NCBI RefSeq assembly: GCF_003572205.1
Contig: NZ_QXNY01000004.1
Location: 744,548-808,547 of the forward strand
DNA length: 64,000 nt
From: Algihabitans albus
GTDB lineage: Bacteria; Pseudomonadota; Alphaproteobacteria; Kiloniellales; DSM-21159
Reading direction: 5' to 3'
Below, in pieces: positions 46,191-53,289 of this stretch. Within the stretch, counting starts at the first letter, position 1. Each line of letters starts with the position of its first letter. Position numbers and translations under genes: made by a program. A model generated the notes under the pieces. That model was not told the origin of the DNA. It did not search any database and worked only from the letters and a program-made list of their open reading frames with translations.

Positions 46191-47981
46191 ATGAGGACGG
46201 TTCGATCGAAGCTGCTGCTCGCCTGCAGTACGCTAGCCTTCAGTTTGGCTTCCCTTCAGGCTTTCGGGCAAACCTTGAACCGGGTCAATCAGGAGATCAC
46301 TGACTACAGCCCTGTTACGAAAGAGCGTCTCATTGAAGCCGATCCAAGTGACTGGCTGCTCCCGAAAGGCAACTACGAAGGGTGGATGCACAGCGCGCTC
46401 GATCAGATCAACACCGAGAACGTTCGGCAGCTCACGCCCGTCTGGACCTATTCGACGGGTGTCGATTCAGGTCATCAGGCTCCGGCCCAGGTGAACGATG
46501 GCGTGATGTTCATCACCACGCCGTACAATCACGTCATCGCCCTCGATGCGAAGACCGGTCAGCTTTTCTGGCGATACGAGCATGACAACCCGAGCGATCT
46601 GGGCGTCATGCACAACACGGCCCGCGGTGTCGCGCTGTGGGAGGATAAGGTCTTTGCCGCCGGCCTCGACGGAACCTTGAACGCGCTTGACGCGAGAACC
46701 GGCGAACGCCTCTGCCAGAACGTCATCGGCGACTGGAGCATCGGTGCCTACATCACCTCTGCGCCAATGCCGATCGAAGGCAAGATCATGGTCGGTCCGT
46801 CTGGTGGCGAGTTCGGTGTTCGTGGGTTCTTGGAAGCGACCGATGCCGACACTTGCGAGACGGTGTGGAGAACCTACAGCGTTCCCGGTCCCGGCGAAGC
46901 GGGCCATGAGACCTGGCTCAAGGAAGGTCAGCGTCCCGACGCCTGGAAGTACGGCGGCGGCAGTATGTGGATGCCGGGGAACTATGATCCGGAGACTGGG
47001 GTGCTCTACTGGGGCGTCGGCAATGGATCGCCGTGGCTCGGCGACCAACGCCCCGGCGACAACCTCTACGTCGCCTCGGCGCTCGCGATGGACCCCGAGG
47101 ACGGCGAGATCGTCGGGCATCACCAGTACCACTGGAACGACTCCTGGGACTGGGCCGCGATGAACGCCCCCATGCTGCTGGACTTCGAGCACGACGGCAG
47201 CACCGTCAAGGGACTGATGTCACCCCAGCGCAACGGCTACATGTTCTGGATGGAACGCATGCCGGACGGCGAGATCAAGTACCTGGAGGGCAAGCCGTAC
47301 GTCTACAACAACGTCTTCACGGAACTCGATCCCGAGACAGGGCGTCCCTCCTACGACCCGAACCATACTCCGGTAACGGGAAAGCGGGTGGGCTATTGCC
47401 CGAGCCTCTGGGGTGGAAAGAACTGGCCCTATGAAGCCTTTAATCCGCAGACCGGCCTGATGTACGTCCCGGCGAACGAAAACCTCTGCAACTCTTTCAT
47501 CGGGATTTGGCAGGACGATGTCGACCCGGCTTCCGGCCAGTTCTGGGCTGGGATCGATATTCCGGACTTGGACGTTTATGTCAACGACCCGAGCAAGGGC
47601 GTCGGACAGCTCCAGGCTTGGGATGTGAACACCCGCGAGATGGTCTGGCAGCACGACTTCGGCAAGACGATGAACTGGGGTCCGGTTCTGTCGACCGCCG
47701 GTGGCCTGGTATTTGGAGCCGGTACGAACGACAGGAAGTTGCGGGCCTTCGACGCCGTAAGCGGTGAGATCTTGTGGGAGTTCCCGCTGAACTCGACGGC
47801 CATCGCACCGCCGGTCAGCTACACTGTGGATGGCAAGCAGTACATCGCAGTCACCGCCGGCTATGGCGTCGACGCGCAGTGGACCAACGGTGTGCTGGCG
47901 GCCAAGGACGAGACCAACGAGTGGATCGCAGACGTGCCCGAAGGCGGTGTCGTCTGGGTCTTCGCGCTTCCTGAGAGCTAA
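46191..47981 (+). CDS. PQQ-dependent alcohol dehydrogenase, methanol-dehydrogenase-like
   Basis: This 596-residue periplasmic eight-bladed quinoprotein has a signal peptide ending SLASLQAFGQ. Tryptophan-docking-like repeats (for example GQLFWRYEHDN and GEILWEFPLN) recur along the chain. Metal and PQQ residues can be placed at E207 (SGGEFGVRG), N278 (VGNGSPW) and catalytic D320 (NDSWDWAAMN). Position 322 is Ala, as in calcium-type MxaF and unlike the Asp of lanthanide XoxF. The vicinal Cys-Cys of methanol dehydrogenases is replaced by M140-H141 (GVMHNTARG). No cytochrome domain is fused. TTTGGAGGA precedes ATG 46191. Confidence 0.92.
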   Translation: MRTVRSKLLLACSTLAFSLASLQAFGQTLNRVNQEITDYSPVTKERLIEADPSDWLLPKGNYEGWMHSALDQINTENVRQLTPVWTYSTGVDSGHQAPAQVNDGVMFITTPYNHVIALDAKTGQLFWRYEHDNPSDLGVMHNTARGVALWEDKVFAAGLDGTLNALDARTGERLCQNVIGDWSIGAYITSAPMPIEGKIMVGPSGGEFGVRGFLEATDADTCETVWRTYSVPGPGEAGHETWLKEGQRPDAWKYGGGSMWMPGNYDPETGVLYWGVGNGSPWLGDQRPGDNLYVASALAMDPEDGEIVGHHQYHWNDSWDWAAMNAPMLLDFEHDGSTVKGLMSPQRNGYMFWMERMPDGEIKYLEGKPYVYNNVFTELDPETGRPSYDPNHTPVTGKRVGYCPSLWGGKNWPYEAFNPQTGLMYVPANENLCNSFIGIWQDDVDPASGQFWAGIDIPDLDVYVNDPSKGVGQLQAWDVNTREMVWQHDFGKTMNWGPVLSTAGGLVFGAGTNDRKLRAFDAVSGEILWEFPLNSTAIAPPVSYTVDGKQYIAVTAGYGVDAQWTNGVLAAKDETNEWIADVPEGGVVWVFALPES

Positions 47982-47998
47982 GCACCGAAAATCCTGCG

Positions 47999-48043
47999 GG
48001 AGACTCTGGCAAGCCGGATCTGCGGTCCGGCTTGCCTGTCTCC
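47999..48043 (+). promoter_or_regulatory. strong intercistronic hairpin
   Basis: GGCAAGCCGGA (48008-48018) pairs perfectly with TCCGGCTTGCC (48026-48036), and GGAGAC (47999-48004) pairs with GTCTCC (48038-48043). It begins 17 bases after the PQQ dehydrogenase stop and 88 bases before the Rieske gene. Without a T run it probably stabilises or partly terminates the upstream message, giving unequal expression within the cluster. Confidence 0.5.
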
Positions 48044-48131
48044 ACGGGCGACAGTCGAAATGAAATTCCTGAGTTTCGCCAATCCGCGGCGATCTCGGTT
48101 GAACGTGCGACAGACGTGGGAGATCGACTAA

Positions 48132-48812
48132 ATGGTGTCTTTCAAGAACTCTGAAGACGGGAACTGCAACGACACGGCCGAGGGCTGCGGGTGCTCGGGG
48201 CCTGCCAGCGAAGGCGTCGGGACGGAAAGCCGTCGAACGGTCGTGAAGAGCTTCCTGCTGGCCGCTTTCGCCTTCAAGGGATTGGTTTCAGCCCGGTCCG
48301 CGCTGGCCGATACGGCGGCCTTGCCGGACGAGGAGAAGAGGAAGCTCCCGCCGCAGGTGGGCGACCGCCTGACCTATTTCAGCAAGAGACGGCGTGGGCC
48401 CTTCCTGAAACTCGAGGATCTGGAGACGGCCGGCAAGCAGCTGGTGGTGGTTCCCATCGAGAAGGAAAGTGGAATTGTCCGCGATGGATCGCGTCACAAC
48501 CAGATCCTTCTGCAACGTTTCGATACCTCGGACCTGATGCCGGACACATTGGCCAACTCCGGTGACGGGGCGGTGGCCTACTCGGCCATCTGCACGCACA
48601 ACGGCTGTCCAGTGACGGCGTGGGACAGAGATGCCCAAACCTTCATGTGCCCCTGTCATCAAAGTCAGTTCAATCCGAAGAACGCCGCTTCGGTCGTGGA
48701 AGGTCCGGCGCCGCGCGAGCTGCCCGCCCTCCCGCTTCGTGTCGAGAACGGCGAAATCGTCGTGGCCGATGCATTCACCGCCCGCGTGGGTCATGGCCGG
48801 AAAGGAAGCTGA
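48132..48812 (+). CDS. TAT-exported Rieske [2Fe-2S] protein
   Basis: This 226-residue electron carrier has a Cys-rich N-terminus (NCNDTAEGCGCSG) followed by a twin-arginine signal ESRRTVVKSFLLAAFAFKG. The Rieske motifs are C154-T-H156-NG-C159 and C173-P-C175-H176-Q-S, so all four cluster ligands and the disulfide cysteines are present. It could accept electrons from the molybdenum or PQQ enzyme. No cytochrome b gene is nearby, so it is not part of a bc1 complex. The next gene starts 7 bases after its stop. Confidence 0.92.
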   Translation: MVSFKNSEDGNCNDTAEGCGCSGPASEGVGTESRRTVVKSFLLAAFAFKGLVSARSALADTAALPDEEKRKLPPQVGDRLTYFSKRRRGPFLKLEDLETAGKQLVVVPIEKESGIVRDGSRHNQILLQRFDTSDLMPDTLANSGDGAVAYSAICTHNGCPVTAWDRDAQTFMCPCHQSQFNPKNAASVVEGPAPRELPALPLRVENGEIVVADAFTARVGHGRKGS

Positions 48813-48819
48813 GAGAGCG

Positions 48820-49314
48820 ATGACGATCCGGTTCGGCCCCGCAGCTGACGGGAGCGGCAAGCGTCGGCGTTTCACCGGCTGCTTCGTGGCGGCACTCTGT
48901 CTGCTTCTGCTTGCTCAACCTGGTAACACAGTTCAGGCCGCGACGCCGATCACGGGCGTGAGTTGCGGCGGTGGCTTCTTCGTCAAGATACGCAGTCACG
49001 AGGTTTTCTGGATTCAGACCGAAGAAGAGAAACGGACGTCCGTCTACAATGGCGGATCGCCGATCTTTGCAATGGCGCAGTGTGGAACGGGCGTCTTGAC
49101 GGTTTTCGGAACGGGCGATCAGGAAACCCGGAACTATGACATCTACCATAGTCCCGACTGTCGGAAGATCGGAGAGGCCGGCGGCAACACGACCCTGGTT
49201 CACAGCAGTCCTCTGCAGGTCACCAGGATCACGCCCGAAGAGTCAGGCGTCAGTCTGCGGTTTTCAGATGGTAGCGTCGTGCGCAGCGACATCTGCAGCT
49301 TGCCGGGAAGGTAG
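48820..49314 (+). CDS. small secreted protein of unknown function
   Basis: This 164-residue protein has a signal peptide (CFVAALCLLLLAQPGNTVQAA). The mature part, about 120 residues, is predicted beta-rich and has four cysteines (VSCGGG, AQCGTG, SPDCRK, SDICSL), which could form two disulfides. I do not recognise a family. Tight packing between the Rieske gene (7 bases) and the di-heme fusion gene (5 bases) says it works with them, perhaps as an assembly or binding partner. Confidence 0.8.
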   Translation: MTIRFGPAADGSGKRRRFTGCFVAALCLLLLAQPGNTVQAATPITGVSCGGGFFVKIRSHEVFWIQTEEEKRTSVYNGGSPIFAMAQCGTGVLTVFGTGDQETRNYDIYHSPDCRKIGEAGGNTTLVHSSPLQVTRITPEESGVSLRFSDGSVVRSDICSLPGR

Positions 49315-49319
49315 AGGCC

Positions 49320-52300
49320 ATGCCGCCGTGCGAGCGACTGCGTCTCCTCTTTACCCGACTGGCTAAAGCGGCGGTCTGCCTTGTCTTGCTGTGGCCTCCC
49401 GGTCTTTCGTCTGAGGTCGAGGCGGAGGACGGGCTCTTTTCGGAGGACGCCCTTCTCGACGCGCAGCTGGATCTGATAAAGGCGCGTCACGGAGCGGATC
49501 TCTTTCTCGACTCCGACGATCTGCCCGCGCCAGCAAGCCCGGGCCTGGTGAAGTTGGGGCGGGAGCTCTTCTTCAGCAAGTCGCTCAGCGGGAACATGGA
49601 CGTCGCCTGCGCGAGTTGTCATCACCCGCTTCTTGCCGGCGGGGACAAACTCAGTCTCCCAGTCGGCGAGAGCGCTTACGATCCGGACCTGTTGGGACCG
49701 GGGCGGTGGCACGACTGGAGGGCGTCGGGCGACCCGAAGGCGAATGGCGCACCCAATGTGCCCCGGCACTCGCCGACGACCTTCAACAGCGGGCTCTATC
49801 GGCATGCGATGTTCTACGATGGGCGCCTTTTTCTGCTCGACCCCGACAGGCCGGAACTGGGTCTGGCGGCGCGGCATCGAACGCCCGACAGCGTCCTGCT
49901 GCACGCGGACCCCGGTGCAGGCAGGAGCATCATGGCTTCGCAGGCACGCTTTCCCGTGGTGTCTCCGCAGGAGATGCAGGGCTTTCACTTCGGAGCCGAC
50001 CGGTCTCACGAGGAAGTGCGCGATGCTCTGGTCGATCGACTGAGAGGGACCACGGGTGAATTGTCCAGGAACGCCTGGCTGACATGGTTCCGTGAGGCCT
50101 TTCAGGCACCGGACGGCACGGCCGCCGAGCTGATCACCTTCGAAAACCTGCAGGATGCGCTGGCTGCCTACCAGGATTCGCAGATCTTCGTTGACAACGA
50201 TTGGACTGCATACCTGGCTGGCGACGAAAGCCGCCTCGATACGCAGGAAAGGCGGGGAGCGGCGATCTTCTTCCTGCCTCCTGAGCAGGGAGGGGTGGGC
50301 TGCGCCGTTTGCCATACGCCACCGATCTTCTCCGATGAGAAGTTTCACAATATCGCGGTGCCGCAGTTCGGTCGCGGTATCCAAGCGGACGGCCAGGATT
50401 TCGGCCGCCGTGGTGTGACCCAAAGAGACGAGGATCGTTTTCGCTTCCGGACGCCTTCCTTGTTCAACGTCGCGCGAACCATGCCCTACGGACATACCGG
50501 GGCGTTTCTTGATTTGCGCGATATGCTGGATCATCATCTGGACCCCCAGCAGTCGATCTCTCGTTTCGATTTCGATTTCAGCGATAACGGTCAGCTTCGC
50601 CATGTGAGTTCGCTCTACGCGAATGCCGAGTCCTTGACCCGTGCGGCGCTTCGCGATCTCGAGAAAAAACAGTCGCTCGGCCTGAGTGCCTTGCCGTCGG
50701 GTCTGGAGCTTTCGGACGCGGACGTCGATGCGCTCGAGCGTTTCCTGCATGCCTTGACCGACCCCTGTCTCGACAGCCACAGCTGTCTGAGTCACTTGAG
50801 TCCCGATGAAGACGAGCCAAGCCCCGACAACAACCGTCTGGTCGCGCGCTTTGCACCGCATGGGCCGCCTCCCTCTGGGCTCGCGACGGAACGTCATGCC
50901 GATGAGACGCCCCGATCCGGCCGTCACGATCCGCAAGTCGGAAGCGCGGACCCCGTAGTACGAACTGACTGTACGCACGGCCTGCCGGGCGCGAATGCCG
51001 GCGGTTTCGTCTTCGACGAGGTGGCGCTGGAGGCCGGACTCACGGCGAGGCATCAGGTTTCCTGGGAGCTCTATAGGTTCGAGACGGCGCAGCGTGTGCT
51101 CTTTACCGGCGGTGTCGCCGCCGGCGACCTGGATGGCGACTGTTGGCCGGACATCTATTATCCGACGGGGGATACCGCCGCCGATGTTCTCTACCGCAAT
51201 GACGGAAGCGGTGGGTTCGAGGATATCTCGGAAGCCTGGGGTATCGTGAAGACGGACTTTTCGAACGGTGCGGCGATGGCCGACCTGGATGGCGATGGCC
51301 ACCTCGACCTGATCACGACGAATATCGTGCACCCCGAAAAGCCTTCGATCCTGGGACAAGCCTCTGGAGCGGAGCGATCGCAGATCCCGACGATCTATCG
51401 CAACGAGGACGGGGAGCGGTTTTCCCTATGGCACGGCTTGGGAATCGGGGCCGATTTCACGAGCTGGTCCTTCTCGTTTGGAGACTACGACGCGGATGGC
51501 GACCTCGATGCGCTCTCCACGCATTGGCGTGGACCGGGCTTGGGCGGAGCGCAACCGAACCATCTCTGGAGGAACAACGGTGCCGACGAAGGCAAAGCCT
51601 TCACGCCGGAGGATCGTCCCGCGGGTCTGCTGGGCATGGTTGGCAAGTCGGACTTCACCTTCACCGGAACCTTCTCGGATTTCGATCTGGACGGCCGGCC
51701 CGATATTCTCATGGCGTCGGACTTCGAAAGCAGCCAAGTCTACAGAAATCTGGGGAATGGCCGCTTCGCCAACGTGACCGCGGCCAACGAGATCAGCGAC
51801 GAGAACGGCATGGGCTCCGCCGTCGCCGACTACGACAACGATGGGGATCTGGACTGGTTCGTCAGTAGCATCTGGGATCCCAACGGATTCGCCGAGGGAA
51901 CCTGGGGCGTCACCGGAAACCGGTTGTATCGGAACGACCGGGGTGTGTTCGTCAATGCGACAAAGGCGTCCGGCGTTACCGAAGGCTACTGGGGATGGGG
52001 TGCATGCTTCGCCGACTTCAACAACGATGCCTGGCCCGATCTGTTCCACGTGAATGGCTTCGATCTGCAGACCCAGATGGCACGCCATCTCGGACCGCCG
52101 CAGGTTTTCGTATCCTTGCGGCGCTCGATGCTGGAGTTCGAGAAAACGCCGAGCAGACTTTTCATGTCAGATCGAGAGGGTGGGTTCGTCGAGCGTTCCG
52201 CGGCGTGGGGCATTACGGATACGAAGTCGGGACGGGGCGTCGTTTGCTTCGACTATGACCGCGATGGCGACGTGGACATCCTGGTGAGCAATCACAACGA

Positions 52301-52625
52301 CCGGCTATTGCTCTATAGGAACAACGCCCGTTCGATGCCCGACACGAATTTCATCACGGTGTCCCTGCGCGGGCGCGGCAAGAACTCCGGGGCGGTCGGG
52401 GCCAGAGTCTACGTGACGGCGAACGGCACGACTCAGCTCCAGGAAGTGAGAGCGGGTGGAAGCTTCCTCTCGTCTTCGCCGCAGGAACTGCATTTCGGCT
52501 TGGGAAGCTCCGAAACAATCGATCGGATCAAGGTGGTTTGGCCTCGACCGTATTACGAGAGCAACGTCCTGACGGATGTATCGGTCAATCAATTCGTGAC
52601 CATCGAGCAGCCAACCGACAACTGA
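49320..52625 (+). CDS. di-heme MauG/cytochrome c peroxidase fused to FG-GAP/VCBS repeats and ASPIC/UnbV domain
   Basis: This is an 1101-residue exported protein with an N-terminal hydrophobic segment (LAKAAVCLVLLWPPGL). Residues about 45-490 form a di-heme peroxidase/MauG-like module with heme sites C97-ASC-H101 and C328-AVC-H332, and a TPSLFNVARTMPYGHTGAF segment after the second heme. An unstructured linker follows. Seven calcium-loop motifs DxDxDGxxD-like lie near residues 603, 655, 722, 787, 837, 899 and 978, as in FG-GAP/VCBS beta-propellers. The C-terminus (about 1010-1075) is ASPIC/UnbV-like. The fusion order is unusual. The frame is continuous with uniform codon use, so it is not a sequencing fusion. 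Confidence 0.9.
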   Translation: MPPCERLRLLFTRLAKAAVCLVLLWPPGLSSEVEAEDGLFSEDALLDAQLDLIKARHGADLFLDSDDLPAPASPGLVKLGRELFFSKSLSGNMDVACASCHHPLLAGGDKLSLPVGESAYDPDLLGPGRWHDWRASGDPKANGAPNVPRHSPTTFNSGLYRHAMFYDGRLFLLDPDRPELGLAARHRTPDSVLLHADPGAGRSIMASQARFPVVSPQEMQGFHFGADRSHEEVRDALVDRLRGTTGELSRNAWLTWFREAFQAPDGTAAELITFENLQDALAAYQDSQIFVDNDWTAYLAGDESRLDTQERRGAAIFFLPPEQGGVGCAVCHTPPIFSDEKFHNIAVPQFGRGIQADGQDFGRRGVTQRDEDRFRFRTPSLFNVARTMPYGHTGAFLDLRDMLDHHLDPQQSISRFDFDFSDNGQLRHVSSLYANAESLTRAALRDLEKKQSLGLSALPSGLELSDADVDALERFLHALTDPCLDSHSCLSHLSPDEDEPSPDNNRLVARFAPHGPPPSGLATERHADETPRSGRHDPQVGSADPVVRTDCTHGLPGANAGGFVFDEVALEAGLTARHQVSWELYRFETAQRVLFTGGVAAGDLDGDCWPDIYYPTGDTAADVLYRNDGSGGFEDISEAWGIVKTDFSNGAAMADLDGDGHLDLITTNIVHPEKPSILGQASGAERSQIPTIYRNEDGERFSLWHGLGIGADFTSWSFSFGDYDADGDLDALSTHWRGPGLGGAQPNHLWRNNGADEGKAFTPEDRPAGLLGMVGKSDFTFTGTFSDFDLDGRPDILMASDFESSQVYRNLGNGRFANVTAANEISDENGMGSAVADYDNDGDLDWFVSSIWDPNGFAEGTWGVTGNRLYRNDRGVFVNATKASGVTEGYWGWGACFADFNNDAWPDLFHVNGFDLQTQMARHLGPPQVFVSLRRSMLEFEKTPSRLFMSDREGGFVERSAAWGITDTKSGRGVVCFDYDRDGDVDILVSNHNDRLLLYRNNARSMPDTNFITVSLRGRGKNSGAVGARVYVTANGTTQLQEVRAGGSFLSSSPQELHFGLGSSETIDRIKVVWPRPYYESNVLTDVSVNQFVTIEQPTDN

Positions 52626-53034
52626 GGGCCGCCGCTCCCTTTTTTCGCGCCGTCGTTCTTGCCGTTGCCTGCAACGGCCGCGTGATGAGGGCGGCACGGG
52701 CCGGCGATAGATTTGAGCTGTTCGGAAGGGTTCTGTCGGTGACGTGCGGCGGGCCAGATGGCCCCGACATCCAAGCCGATCAAAAGGACCGAGAGTCCGG
52801 CGGCGATCAGGGCCGGTATCCGGACTGTGTGCAATGTCTACTGAAGGCTATGCGCCGCTGCTGATTTTTTGGCGGCTGAATGCCGGAAAATTATCGGCCG
52901 GCCGCCTCAGAACAGCGAACCAACGGAGTGCTTGCGATTCTAGAACGGGTCGCTGCCGTTGGCCGCCGAACTGGGACCGATAGCGCCGAGGCGACCTAAC
53001 TCGAAGGGCGCGTGAAGCTATCGTGACATCGGAC
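52626..53034. other. intergenic region between the di-heme fusion gene and pqqA
   Basis: No gene is supported in these 409 bases. A small hairpin GCCGTTG/CAACGGC (52661-52667 with 52672-52678) and a T6 run at 52640-52645 lie after the fusion gene stop; the T run has only a weak stem before it. The two convergent genes must end transcription here. Confidence 0.4.
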
Positions 53035-53112
53035 TTAGAATTCGGCTGGAAAGTAGCCGTTGATCTCCATACCGATGCAGATCTCCTCGATCCGTGGTGC
53101 GCTCCAGGTCAT
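53035..53112 (-). CDS. pqqA: PQQ precursor peptide PqqA
   Basis: This 25-residue peptide supplies the Glu and Tyr that are cross-linked into pyrroloquinoline quinone. It begins MTWSAPRIEEICIGME and ends INGYFPAEF. The invariant E-x3-Y pair is E16 and Y20, and the W-x-AP-x-IxEIC-x-GMEI core matches known PqqA. GGAGG stands 6 bases before the ATG at 53112. No pqqB-E genes are in the window, so it is a detached precursor gene placed beside a PQQ-enzyme cluster. It is below the usual gene-finder length limit. Confidence 0.92.
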   Translation of the reverse strand: MTWSAPRIEEICIGMEINGYFPAEF

Positions 53113-53166
53113 ATCAATCCTCCGAATGAGTTTTCACAGTTGATCTGTCGCAAACCAACATTAGCC

Positions 53167-53195
53167 ATAATACGATCTGTGCCCGCCGAAGCCAA
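53167..53195 (-). promoter_or_regulatory. putative pqqA promoter
   Basis: Read on the minus strand, TTGGCT (53195-53190) and TATTAT (53172-53167) are separated by 17 bases. The expected transcription start is about 45 bases before the pqqA start codon. This gives pqqA an independent promoter between it and the egtBD gene. Confidence 0.5.
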
Positions 53196-53289
53196 GGATT
53201 AGCGTGCCTTCGATCGTCGATTTCGTGAGTCACTCCTATCCCAATTTCATTTTGCTTATTCGAGCTTGGCTTGCCTCCGACCCCTAGAG

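Noticed and set aside
49200-51359. 719-residue minus-strand open frame opposite the di-heme fusion gene
   Set aside because: It is a high-GC shadow frame; heme, FG-GAP and signal features are all on the plus strand.
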